Source: Ceriagrion tenellum (taxonomy: Eukaryota > Arthropoda > Insecta > Odonata > Coenagrionidae). From it: DNA of 64,000 bases. The translations under genes and the position numbers were made by a program. The DNA is taken from positions 95,306,559-95,370,558 of the forward strand of contig OY720639.1 in NCBI GenBank assembly GCA_963169105.1, given 5' to 3'. Positions 34,711 to 44,549 of the stretch are shown one piece after another. Positions within the stretch are counted from its first letter, which is position 1; the number at the start of each line of letters is the position of its first letter. Under the pieces are notes generated by a model. It worked only from the letters and a program-made list of their open reading frames with translations, had not been told where the DNA came from and ran no database searches.

Positions 34711-35645
34711 TAAGCAAACGGCACTCCTTCACAGGACTTCATGCAAATTAATTAAGCGTGATTCATTATAGTTTTACCATTTGTACATATGTGCAATGAC
34801 TATTTTTTATGATTCCCAGTAAGCCTGCGTTGCAACAAAAAATGTGTAAAATACGTAACCATCATTATCCACTATTTAATAACCTACAAAGGTTAGCTAA
34901 ACGAACAAGTCAAACGGACAAGCCAAACGAACCCCGCAAAACGTGAAGCAGTTAAGCCAGAACAAGCTCCCACACAAATACATTCCAGGAAATAGCCAGG
35001 GGAAGATTATATTAAAATAATCCTACTTAATTACACTTTTAATTGTATCTACTTGGAGTTATCTAAAATTATTTGACGTGGGCTGCTCTTTAAAATAATA
35101 GAGATCATGGCTGCCAATACTTTTAGGTTTTCTCATTTGAAATATACTTTGATACTTTTTGTGATGAGTGAACTTGAAGCATTAGGAAATAATAAACATT
35201 TGCAATTTAAATTTATTATTAGCATTCATATTAAAATAATGCTTCGCACTTTTCCACAATAATTTAATTTTTTCGACGTGTAACTATCACAGAGAAAAAT
35301 GACGTCACTGCTCTAGGACGTACTTTCGACTCTACCGCTCGCACCCCACTTATCTCGAAAACCACAATTATCATTAAAATGTTCATCAATAGTTATCATT
35401 TCCTTATGATTGGATTGAATTTTTTGGGGAGGAGAGCGACAGCAAAGGTCATTTGCGCCATAGGCGACAGGTAAGGGAGGAAGGGTAGATGGAAACCCGG
35501 CGTCGGCATTAGCCTGCTCTTAACGAAAGGCACCTAGGGGACCACGGTTTAACGTCTCATCCGACAGAGTACTTCATTTGAAGTACCCTCCACAAGACAC
35601 TCAAGTAGGGAGATTGGGTTTCCTCTGAAAACTATCCTCCTCTGT
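34711..35645 (-). repeat. Right arm of the ~930 bp inverted duplication
   Basis: It is the inverted partner of 28347-29270. Its SINE2 portion keeps the complete tRNA-like head, unlike the left arm. The AT-rich portion is nearly identical between arms, with single-base changes and small indels near 34910-34940. Confidence 0.85.
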
Positions 35646-35709
35646 AGGGATTTGAACCCTGGCACATCCGCGTATGGTTCGCCAGTACTCTTGCCACCAC
35701 ACCCAACCG
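35400..35709 (-). mobile_element. SINE2, minus orientation, head intact
   Basis: The minus-strand head GGGTTGGGTGTGGTGGCAAG and B box (complement of GGATTTGAACC, 35648-35658) precede the SINE2 body ending in GGCGCAAATGACC (complement, about 35450). Confidence 0.75.
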
Positions 35710-35969
35710 ATTCCGTTTGCTAATGGTTTTCTACGGTTTGAAAGAGTTTCCAAAGAACATGAAAATTCCCCAAGATGGTAACGTATTTTTACAAATTTTT
35801 GGTCCGACAAAATTTCTCTGTTGAATAGAAACCTTTCCCCCTCACAAGCCCTTGGTCTATGTTCCCCTACCTTCTCTCCCAAAAGTCAGCTTTTCTCCAG
35901 ACCCCCCTCCACTCATCACATTACTGTCACAACAATTAATACATAAATATTATACAAACAAAAATACTG

Positions 35970-36030
35970 TACCAGACGATGTAGTGAAGCTGTGAAACGC
36001 GTCGTACAAATTACATAGTTTCAGAAAATT
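35970..36030 (+). ncRNA. Decayed hammerhead-like motif
   Basis: GAAA (35994-35997), palindromic CGCG, TC and GTAC are intact. The CUGANGA box is replaced by AGACGATG. It is probably a degenerate member of the PLE-associated family. Confidence 0.35.
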
Positions 36031-36540
36031 ACAAAGTGCTCTTTTCAACATGGACACTAATATTAAGTACTTCTACGAATTGATGTCTGATATCGTCCAG
36101 ATTAAATTTATTAATTATAGTGGAAGTTCTTTAGTTACTTTATTATCTAAGCACTAGGAGTCGGCTTATTTCTCTAGTTAAGTATATCCTCAGTTAGAAA
36201 AATGTCTGAAAAAACGGCGATGCATACATTTTTACATAGAATTGTCGGCCTAAAGAACAAACTACGTCACTTACATTTCCTACTTTTAAAAGGAGAAGTA
36301 AAAATAATGATTCATTTTGCCGTGAAAGAACGAAAAGAAAAAATATTCAAATTCTATAAAAAAAGAACTTTCATTTATTTTTCCTAATAGATGGTACGAT
36401 AGAACGGTTTAGGGACCATACACGAATGAATGCAATTAGTGTAAAAACCGAAAATCATATTTTTGGGCGTTGGGTGGTTTGACAATTAGGCCGAGGATGT
36501 ATAAAAGTTTCCATATATTCGCAAAAAAATAAAACAAAAG

Positions 36541-37060
36541 CTTGTTTGAATCCGCAGCGGAATGCATAGCGCGAAACGGCTCTCAAGCCGAGATCACGCC
36601 TCTTTAGAACGAGGAACGACACAGAGGATTTGGGATGCACGGGGGGATCTTGGCAAAGGGAAGACCTCCGGTGCGCCACCACTATTTCTACGGAGTCCCT
36701 TTCAACGTTGGACGCTTCCAGTCGAGCCCACTGAGGCGAAGGAAATGCCGGGCGATCCCTCATCCGACGGCGCCGGGAAGAGACAAGCTCCGGAGGTGGG
36801 CACACTCAACTTCGACCGCCGAGCTCCACTTCAAGAGGACTTTCACTGTATCGGGGGAGTTGGCCGCCGTTTTTCCGCACGGACGGCTTCGCATTGTTAT
36901 CACGGCTCGACAATCAAAAGAGCAGACGGAGGATTCAGAATAGCGATGGAGCTTGGAGGGAGCGAAGTGCATTCGACTGTGAGCTGCCTTGGCTTCATAA
37001 AATATACATTGAGTCGAAAGGCGAAAGAACGAACTGCATCGAGTTATCGCCACTGGTGAA
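36541..37060 (+). other. CpG-rich island with a 165-residue open frame
   Basis: The frame 36562-37059 is the second-longest open one in the window and begins with ATG, but it has no recognisable domain. The region has four overlapping open frames on both strands, as expected from high GC content. A CpG island or captured exon are possible. I do not call a gene. Confidence 0.3.
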
Positions 37061-37149
37061 TGTGTTTCAGGAAAACTACAAAGAAAATTAGGCCGTGATT
37101 AAAGTTTGCTATATTTTGACATTCTAACTAATGAATCAATGCGGTTAGA

Positions 37150-37285
37150 GCAGGGCCGGGATAAGAGCTCACGGGGCCCGGGCTATAATCGCGAAAGGGC
37201 CCCTTTATGAGATACTTGCTGTACAGTGCTGGGCCCTCTATTATAGTTGGAGCCAATCTAGCCCCCCTAGAGCCAGGCCTGGATA
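37150..37285. repeat. GGCCCGGGC-rich element fragment
   Basis: CAGGGCCGGGATAAGAG and CCAGGCCTGGATAAGTG with a GGGGCCCGGGCT core resemble ends of short arthropod DNA elements beginning CAGGGCCGG. No complete element was delimited. Confidence 0.3.
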
Positions 37286-37339
37286 AGTGCGATTTTTTGC
37301 GGATAGATTTGCATGAAACTTCGCGGGCTTGCTCTCATT

Positions 37340-37830
37340 AGAGATATAAATATATAGAGGCGAAAAAAACTGCATCATACCGATTTGGATTTATGGCCAT
37401 TAAATGCTATTTTAACACGTAGTCTATGGCACATGACAAAGACATCTTTTATATTAATTTTATTGCATGAGTACAGATTCTCCTCCATACGCGAGCGAAA
37501 TAATGCATCTCATATTTTTATCGTTGTTAACTAATAACAAGTTCTCACACTGAGTTCAATGCTCGAGACAACATATCTCAAAGTAATTTCGTATAAATTT
37601 CGAATGTAGCGCCAAAAAACTCTAATCATAACATGCTTTCATTAAGTAAAACAATATTAAAATATAACTATTTTATCATTTCCATTACTGCCAGTATGAT
37701 GATTTTCAACACACAATGCAATGCATTTAAGTGAACTGTGGCCAATTAATTTTTTTCGACTTACTTTAAAAAAACTATTAAAATGTGCACTCAAAGACTC
37801 ACGACTACTGCTTCAGGCACCTTAATTAGG
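37340..37830 (+). repeat. Dispersed repeat R2, copy 2
   Basis: Blocks matching 30110-30575 in order: GGCGAAAAAAACTGCAT, GCTATTTTAACACGTAG, TTTTTTTCGACTTAC and ATTAAAATGTGCACTCAA. No coding capacity. Confidence 0.55.
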
Positions 37831-38107
37831 CGTTTAGGCGGAACTGCGTCCACAAATATAACACTAACTATTTCAGTAAAATTTGCTAAACTTTCGAGTA
37901 AATTCTTCTCGATTTGCCGTCCGGGTTAGGTGTTCCATCGTCATCTCAGCCGATGTTTCGATGAAAAAGTCTGCAGTGAAAGCCGTGAAAGTTTTCGATC
38001 AAAACAAGAAAAAGGAGATGAGTAAACAAACTTTTCTCAGCTTCATCTCACTGTTTTGGACACGTATGATTAAAGCGAACAAGATAAAATTTGTGACTTC
38101 CACAATT

Positions 38108-38222
38108 TATGTAAAACTTACGACCGGTTTCGGCTGTCAAGCCATCTTCAGGACCTGACGATGTCTTGACCTGAAGATGGCTTGACAGCCGAAACCGGTC
38201 GTAAGTTTCAAATAAATTGTGG
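38108..38222. ncRNA. Two hammerhead-like motifs in a perfect-type inverted repeat
   Basis: Plus strand: CTGAAGA 38171-38177, stem II GGCT/AGCC with loop TTGAC-like (38179-38190), GAAA 38191-38194, palindromic CCGG, TC 38199-38200, then GTAAG that can pair with the upstream CTTGAC (one bulge) as stem I. Minus strand: the same motif over 38151 down to about 38120. The arms (38108-38155 and 38166-38222) are separated by about 10 bp. This is the best-preserved copy, with stem II, a palindromic stem III and a partial stem I. An extra U lies between CUGAAGA and stem II. Confidence 0.55.
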
Positions 38223-38492
38223 AAGTAACAATTTTTATCTAGCTCATTATGACGTCCTTCCACCAAGTGAAAGTTTCTCGTTTCGATATTACGTATTATC
38301 AATTTTTAATCACATTCAACTAAACAGGAATGACGGATTGTTAGAGGGCAAAAAGGACAAAAATACAACGTAATCTTCATGAATACAGGTATTGCCGCTG
38401 TTTGAGAAAAAAATTCACCGCCCGCGTCCACACAAAACGTAGATATGTGCAATCAAAGGGAAAGGAAAAGAAAAGGGAAAGCCTATGAAAGG

Positions 38493-39013
38493 TTAAGGTA
38501 ATTTGAGGGAAATATCATTTTACCTATAAATCAATGAATTTGGTCTCATTTAAAAGAAAAATATATCACCCTTCCAATGACACCAAAAATTCAACCTCTT
38601 ACCTCATTACTTTCCGATATATTTGACAGAAAATACCAGTCCTTTTCCATGGGAAATGGTACCTGTATGGTACTCCTTCAAAACGGAACGTTTTTTGTGG
38701 TCCCGAAGAATTTACTGCGGTAACAATATTATTAATTTGCGAAAATAGTTGAGAAAACATATCAAGTACACAGTTGATTTTTTGACGAGATCTAAGTGTT
38801 AGAAATACCTCATTTTGTAAATGTCTCTCTGGAGTGCATACACGTACCATTTCCCGTGTAAAAGGGCTGGTATTTTTTGGCAAATATCTCCAAAAGTAAT
38901 GTGGTAAGGTGTTGAACTTTTGGTGTCATTAGAAGGATGAGATATTTTTCTTTAAAATGAAACCAACTTCATTGATTTCTAAGTAAAATGATGTTGCGCT
39001 CAAACTACCTTAA
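38493..39013. mobile_element. MITE-A, long-armed foldback variant
   Basis: TTAA at 38493-38496 and 39010-39013 bound the element. The left half occurs in plus orientation (38493-38690) and again inverted (38820-39013), giving ~200 bp arms instead of the ~16 bp of the reference copy. The middle (38690-38820) holds the ACTGCGGTAACAATATTA and AGATCTAAGTGTTAGAAAT blocks. Confidence 0.8.
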
Positions 39014-39129
39014 GCAGATGGTATATCGAATTGATTCATAAGTTTATAGAGCGTCTCCTCATTTCCTTTCGACCGACTTGCCTTCTCTTGTAGAGACCGA
39101 CCCAGTGTATGTGTGCACAATGGAGGATG

Positions 39130-39665
39130 GACCCGGGGGGCCTCTACATCTTCCTGCCGGGCTTTTTCCACTGGAGAAAAGGGACTCCTTTAAGTGAAGC
39201 ATCCTCCTCTGGATAGCTCACGCGAGCAGCCTTAATTATTCGAACCGAGTGCAAGGTTAGCGGCCATGGGCAAGGGGCCAAAGGTTTCCGGGATTGAAAT
39301 GTCGTCACGGAGGATCGGCCACACTGACGAAGAGGGGAGGAAGTGGACGATAATTCAACATGCCATACCAACCCCCACCCTTCCCTCCCTTTCAGCCTCT
39401 CTACCCCATCCCAGAGCTCTAGCCTCCCTTCCGCGTCACCAACCTCCCTCCCAGAAGAATAACCGAAAGGGCACGGACCTTGTAAAGGGACGAGTATCGC
39501 ACGAGAATATAACAAGGGCGGTCTGACTGTCGAGCGCGAACTTAAAGAGAGGTAGTGAAAGCAGTTTCTTACGCGACCGGCTGAAGCGTTGCCAAGTAAA
39601 ATGGGGCAGCCACTCCGACAGAAGAGCATTCGCGCGTGGCGCGGCCGACGTCAAAACAGCGCGGA
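39130..39665. other. GC-rich unassigned interval
   Basis: A 161-residue minus-strand frame (39144-39629) and shorter plus frames overlap here without any known motif. CpG-dense at 39600-39680. Nothing further is seen to about 40035. Confidence 0.3.
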
Positions 39666-40035
39666 AGCGATTAGCGTACGGCAGTAGTCAACTCTTCCGA
39701 CTTCGAACTACGAACTACGTAGGTCATTAAAAAAAAGATACTGCAACGTCAGCGAGGTAATACCCGGATCCTTTTGGTGTCACATCGTCGCCAAAATATA
39801 CTCCATCAAACGAGATAGGGTTAACATTCTTAGCAAAAGTTTTAATGAATGAAACCTCAATCTAAGTTTAACGAGGCTTCACAAGGAGGAAACACTTCCA
39901 ACGTTACTCCTAAGCGCATTAGCAGGATATTCGTGGGGATGAGACGAGATGAAGAACAAGGCAATCCACATTTGAACTAATTAGTGGTTTCATGCGTAAT
40001 TTTGTGCAATTTGTTAACATTATAATGATAGTGAA

Positions 40036-40120
40036 TTCAGGTAAAGATGACGTTGTACATCGAAAACCGGGTCGTTCCAAATAAAGATACGTGGAATCAC
40101 AAAGTTACGAGTAATCATTA
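40036..40120 (+). ncRNA. Decayed hammerhead-like motif with PLE-type downstream sequence
   Basis: AAAGATGACG, then ACATCGAAAACCGGGTCGTTC, then ACGTGGAATCACAAAGTTAC. The core is altered (GGTAAAGA instead of CCTGAAGA), but stem II (GATG/CATC) and GAAA are present, and the GTGGAAT.ACAAAGTTAC segment matches that downstream of the 59085-59119 motif. Confidence 0.4.
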
Positions 40121-40918
40121 CATTACCACATTTGAACTCGTTTTTTTTTCTAAGTTAAAGTCGTTAGTGTAATGAAAATATTCATCATCTATGAAAGATA
40201 TATCAGAGGGGAGACCATATATTTATTGTACCCTAAGCACTTAATTACCCTATTATTTTGGAGATATAGTCCAACCCGAGAAAATGGAATGTTATCCCCA
40301 GAATCCCAGACAGGTAATTCTTGAACCTGTAATTACTTAAGGATTTTTGTCTATCATTATAATATTCAACGATATTAAAAGTGGGTGATTGGCAACTACT
40401 CCGACACTTGACAAGAGCTCTACAACGACAACATTGGTTCAATGAAGAACTCACACCTTGGAAACACTGTATCCGCGTCAGCAATTTCCCCTACATTCTG
40501 GGATAAAAGCCACTCCCAGACGCATTCCGACATTATACAGAAACCCCACACGACAAAGGACGGGTTTTATAGTAACACCTCAGGTTAGAGATTATATAAT
40601 TCGACTCTGTAATTACTGCCCACAAAGTCTACTAAAAATATCGCCCGCTGTTATGAACATTAAACTATCAGCCAAAGGAGATGTTCATAAAATGATATAA
40701 AATAGTTGCCCATCCGACCGCTTTCTGCAGTAGTATATGATCATAAGAAACACTTTCATCACACTAGCACAAATTCATTCCAATAATAAATATGAATTAC
40801 AATGGAACATGTATATTGAACGCTAATGTCAGAGCAGTTGCATACATTAACGGTCCACATTCTCGTTTTCATTTGTTCCATAATATGCTTACGCCATTGG
40901 TATTCCACGAATTGCTAT

Positions 40919-40950
40919 GTTTCTTTTGTAAATCCATTTACAAAAGAAAC
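40919..40950. repeat. Perfect 15 bp hairpin
   Basis: GTTTCTTTTGTAAAT (40919-40933) and its exact complement (40936-40950) are separated by CC. No terminator context is expected in this genome; it may be a solo inverted repeat. Confidence 0.6.
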
Positions 40951-41688
40951 AATGGATACGTTCATTAATTAATTAAATTACACATCGACGATCAATTGGT
41001 GGTAACAAAGGTCCACCCTTTTCAAAGTATTATTTTCATACCAAAATAAACTTAGCGCCCTTCGTACATTTGCGTTAATTATATTCCGACCGTGTTCACG
41101 ACGGTGACTGCCAACCAGAGATTGTGGACAGAGGGCGTAGGAGGAAATTTTGGGAGATACAATCTTAAGTGGATTCTCGAGCAAGCAAGAAATTGTACCC
41201 ACGATTTTCAAAACACTCAAACGCAACTTCTTAAACACGCACACCACAGATTATCAGATAGTACCCACGTCCCATCATACATTCATGAAATTAACCTATT
41301 TAGAGTAAAAACGTTTTTTAACGCGGAAAGAGGCTTCTTTGTAGGATATTTCAACACAGACTCATGTAATTCATGTTTTCAAAATATGCCACATTTCCTT
41401 CGCAAAGCATCTCAACTTACAAAACGTTGAAATCGCTTTTTAAAGAGTGAGCAAAAGATTAAACCCGTATCAATAAACACTACGCCAAAGTTTCGTATCA
41501 CTCCTGCCTCTACTCGACCGAAGAAAGTAGCAAGAAAGTTCGGCATCAAACTATGTTAACTGTTATTAAAATCATTAAGTCTAAGTTCTCGATTTATTTT
41601 ATATTGAGCACATATTTGTGTAAGTTACAACGCCTATGGATACAAAACGAACAATGTCAGGGGTAACTTTGTGAAATTTCTCCATGAT

Positions 41689-41826
41689 GGAAAAAGAACA
41701 AACTTTGCAAATTTCACTAGTAAGTTCACTTCATTACTGAATCAAACCTGAAGATGACATAAACTGTCGAAACCCGGGTCGTGAATAAAAATTCCTAGTG
41801 ATATTTGCAAAATTTTTCTTTTTCCA
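41689..41826 (+). ncRNA. Hammerhead-like motif flanked by 32 bp inverted arms
   Basis: CTGAAGA (41748-41754), an extra T, stem II GACA/TGTC with a 5 nt loop (41756-41768), GAAA (41769-41772), palindromic CCCGGG and TC (41779-41780). The flanking arms GGAAAAAGAACAAACTTTGC (from 41689) and its imperfect complement (41795-41826) place the motif at the centre of a hairpin-like element of about 138 bp. Confidence 0.5.
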
Positions 41827-41879
41827 GTCCATAAATACATTGGTATGTTATTAAAACAAACTGCTGCTGAACACAACGT

Positions 41880-42000
41880 AACCAATTGATGGCAACCCCC
41901 ATTACAGGTCTCGTCAGGGGTGCCTTAGTTCACGTACAACGTTCAATACTGGATTATATTGTATAATTATGTGTGTGAAATAAAATACTATTATTACTAC
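41880..42000 (+). mobile_element. Possible LINE 3' UTR with ATTATTACT tail
   Basis: A non-coding stretch ends in GTGTGAAATAAAATACTATT followed by ATTACTAC, similar in type to the tails at 23200 and 33060. No ORF remnant was identified. Confidence 0.3.
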
Positions 42001-42009
42001 ATGTTCCCC

Positions 42010-43250
42010 TAAAAACTGCCAAAAAAGTGTGAGGCAGTGGGAGTGGGAGGTGGGAGGGAGGCTAGTCAGTGATGATAATGGAAAATGAAGTATATAAGCA
42101 TGAAAATCAATCGATGACTCGAGTGTACACGCCTATAGGTTCCCTATGCACGTGCAGGACGAAAGAGACAAAGCTTCGTGAAGTGAGATAATTATTCCAT
42201 GCTCGTATAGGAGAGAACGGGGACTTGATCGCGTGACTTGGTGACGTTTGCCTTGAGGAGGCGATGGGTGTGAACTCAGTATGACGCCATACGCCATAAG
42301 TTACTGTGACGCCGCTCTCCATTCTTAAGCGATGAGACACCTTCGTCTCCTCACCAAGAACCGATTGCGACGCTCTCGTCGCGCCGGGTACCATCTCATG
42401 GTTCTGAATCCCGAAAGACACAGTAAACAAATAACTGCCAGCTGAATGCGCCCGCTGGGCCGCTAGGCATGTGCTGAAAATGCCTTACATTTAAAACACT
42501 CTTGTATGCGTCATATTAGTCCGAGTCCGTTGCCCCTGTCAACGAGCGGAAGGTAGAACGAGCGATAAAACTTAATTCATCGAAGAATGTTAAACCTAAA
42601 CACTAAAAGTACATGAAGTTCATATCAATCAATATACAGGACCACAATTTAGTCGAAAAACATCTTTTTTGAACGAAAATTTTTCCTTACAAAAATAATG
42701 CGTGCCCTACGGCGGCAAAACTCTATGTAATCATGAATATGACGTATCACCTCACATAACGGTATTTCCGTCATTAATTCGATGCAATTTCACGTAAAGT
42801 TTGGCTGGCGTAGTCATATGCATTGGATGAAAACAATCGTTTTTATTTCCAATTTAGAAGACCCCGAACAGGTATGATTGGACCACTCCCGTCGATACAT
42901 ACGCAGAGCAGGGATACAACAACGTGCAGTGACGTCAGACCATTGAGAAGCTCATCAGCATCACATTACTACTACAAATTTATACACAGTAAGTCCTCGG
43001 TATGCGTCGTTTTGATTTTCGTCCGATTCGAAGTTGCGTCCATGCTGACATGGGTCGTCGGAAAGGTTTTCCATGTTTAATGCTCATAAAAAGGACCGTA
43101 TGTGCATATGCTTGCGTTTTTTGACTGTTAAAACATAATCATCCTATCCGAAATAGCTATTTTTCCTGGACAGAGGCAAAAAACGAATTTTGAAATTAAC
43201 ATCTTGATTTATACACTTTGCAGTTTCAGGCTTCACTTCGTGGAAGTTAA
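42010..43250. other. Unassigned; moderately CpG-rich 42110-42470
   Basis: A 107-residue minus-strand frame (42107-42430) has no known motif. No repeat was matched within the window. Confidence 0.35.
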
Positions 43251-43257
43251 TAGTATC

Positions 43258-43433
43258 CATATTTAGAGAATACAAATTTTGTACTTTTCCACAGAATTTT
43301 ATTTTGTGTGGTACGACGCGTTTCACCGACTTGCCAACCGACCGATGATGCCGCAAGTCGGTGAAACGCGTCGTACCACACAAAATAAAATTCTGTGGAA
43401 AAGTACAAAATTTGCATTCTCTAAATATGGAGC
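43258..43433. ncRNA. Inverted repeat (78 bp arms) with degenerate hammerhead-like centre
   Basis: The arms 43258-43335 and 43353-43433 are nearly identical inverted copies containing TTGTGTGGTACGACGCG. On the plus strand the centre reads CCGATGA (43342-43348), stem II CCG/CGG, GAAA (43363-43366), CGCG and TC. Position 4 of the core is C instead of U. Upstream, TTCAGGCTTCACTTCGTGGA (from about 43227) resembles the segment beside the 59085 copy. Confidence 0.45.
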
Positions 43434-44250
43434 CCTGATTTATCTTGGGATTAAAGTGGTCACGAATATCTGGATCCGTTTTACGTTGTTCCGACATACG
43501 TCACCCTACTTCAACACGCATCTCCGACGTGAATCGAGGACTGACCTACCATACACTTTTCAAAGGCTATTGTCGAGGCCTACAATAGACGCTTACACAT
43601 GTAAATTACATTTCTGAGTTTGCAGGAAAATTTTCTGCCATGTTGACTACTCAAATAAAAGGAATAAATTTTAAGCATTCTCCGCATTGATGACCACCCA
43701 AAGTTCAACGTGGAAGGGATCTTCTGACAGAGAATCACCCAAAATTACAAACACATAAGCCATCGCAAAAACGTCCACCTGAAATTTATAGCTCTATGGC
43801 ATTAAGAGGGAGAAGAAGGGAGGGAGCTAGAATGTTCAGAATAAGGTAACAGGAGGACTAGAAAGAGGGCTTTGAGGATACGCAGAATGAAAAGGTGAAC
43901 TCATTGAGGGAGCTCTATAGAAAATAAATGAAAAGAGGAATATAATTAAAATACGTGAAAAAAGAAAAGTACATCATGGATGCATTGGCACTGTTTCTAA
44001 CCACTCCACTCAGAGCCAAGGAGGCGTTCAGTAACACGAGGGTGCTGATGATGTGGGCCTTGGGTACGGATTGGCGAGATAGAATAATATAATCCGAAAC
44101 TTAAATACATAACAGAGGGCACAGGCAAGGGTGGTTGATGGAGAGTCAGAAATTACAATTACAGCTCACAGGTTAAATTAAGGGTGCCTGTTTTCACCTA
44201 TAGTTTTTAAACGTTCATGCAATTTTAAGACATGGAAAGAGAGGTACGTC

Positions 44251-44545
44251 TACGTACGTAATACCCTGCGAGCCACCACGAGGGTGTGTGGCAGGGGGTG
44301 AAGATCACCAAACATGCACTATTGCCATGCAAGTAGGATATTTAAGGGAGACATGTAAGAGAGCGGGGACACATGCAGATAGATGGTTAGTATCTACATT
44401 ATAAGAAAGGGATTATTGGTTGTTATTACATGCATCATGCACTACAGACTACTCTTACTATATTTCACCTACTTATCCCTTTGCTACGCTGCCTATTGTT
44501 CTCTCTTACGGTACGCGGGTAAATGACATTTTAAATCTATCGGTA
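44251..44545 (-). mobile_element. CR1/Jockey-like LINE family 1, 3' UTR-only copy
   Basis: The sequence from TACGTAATACCCTGCGAGCC to CAAACATGCACTATTGCC, GGGATTATTGGTTGTTATTA and CTTTGCTACGCTGCCTATTG matches the 3' end of the LINE at 51480-52365. It is a strongly 5'-truncated insertion. Confidence 0.8.
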
Positions 44546-44549
44546 GACG

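Noticed and set aside
39144..39629. 161-residue minus-strand open frame
   Set aside because: No recognisable motif, low-complexity GC-rich composition, several competing frames on the other strand.
42940..42972. Complement contains CTGATGAGCT, a possible hammerhead box
   Set aside because: No GAAA at the required distance and no stem II.
44030..44065. CTGATGATG on the plus strand as another hammerhead-like motif
   Set aside because: No GAAA and palindrome follow.
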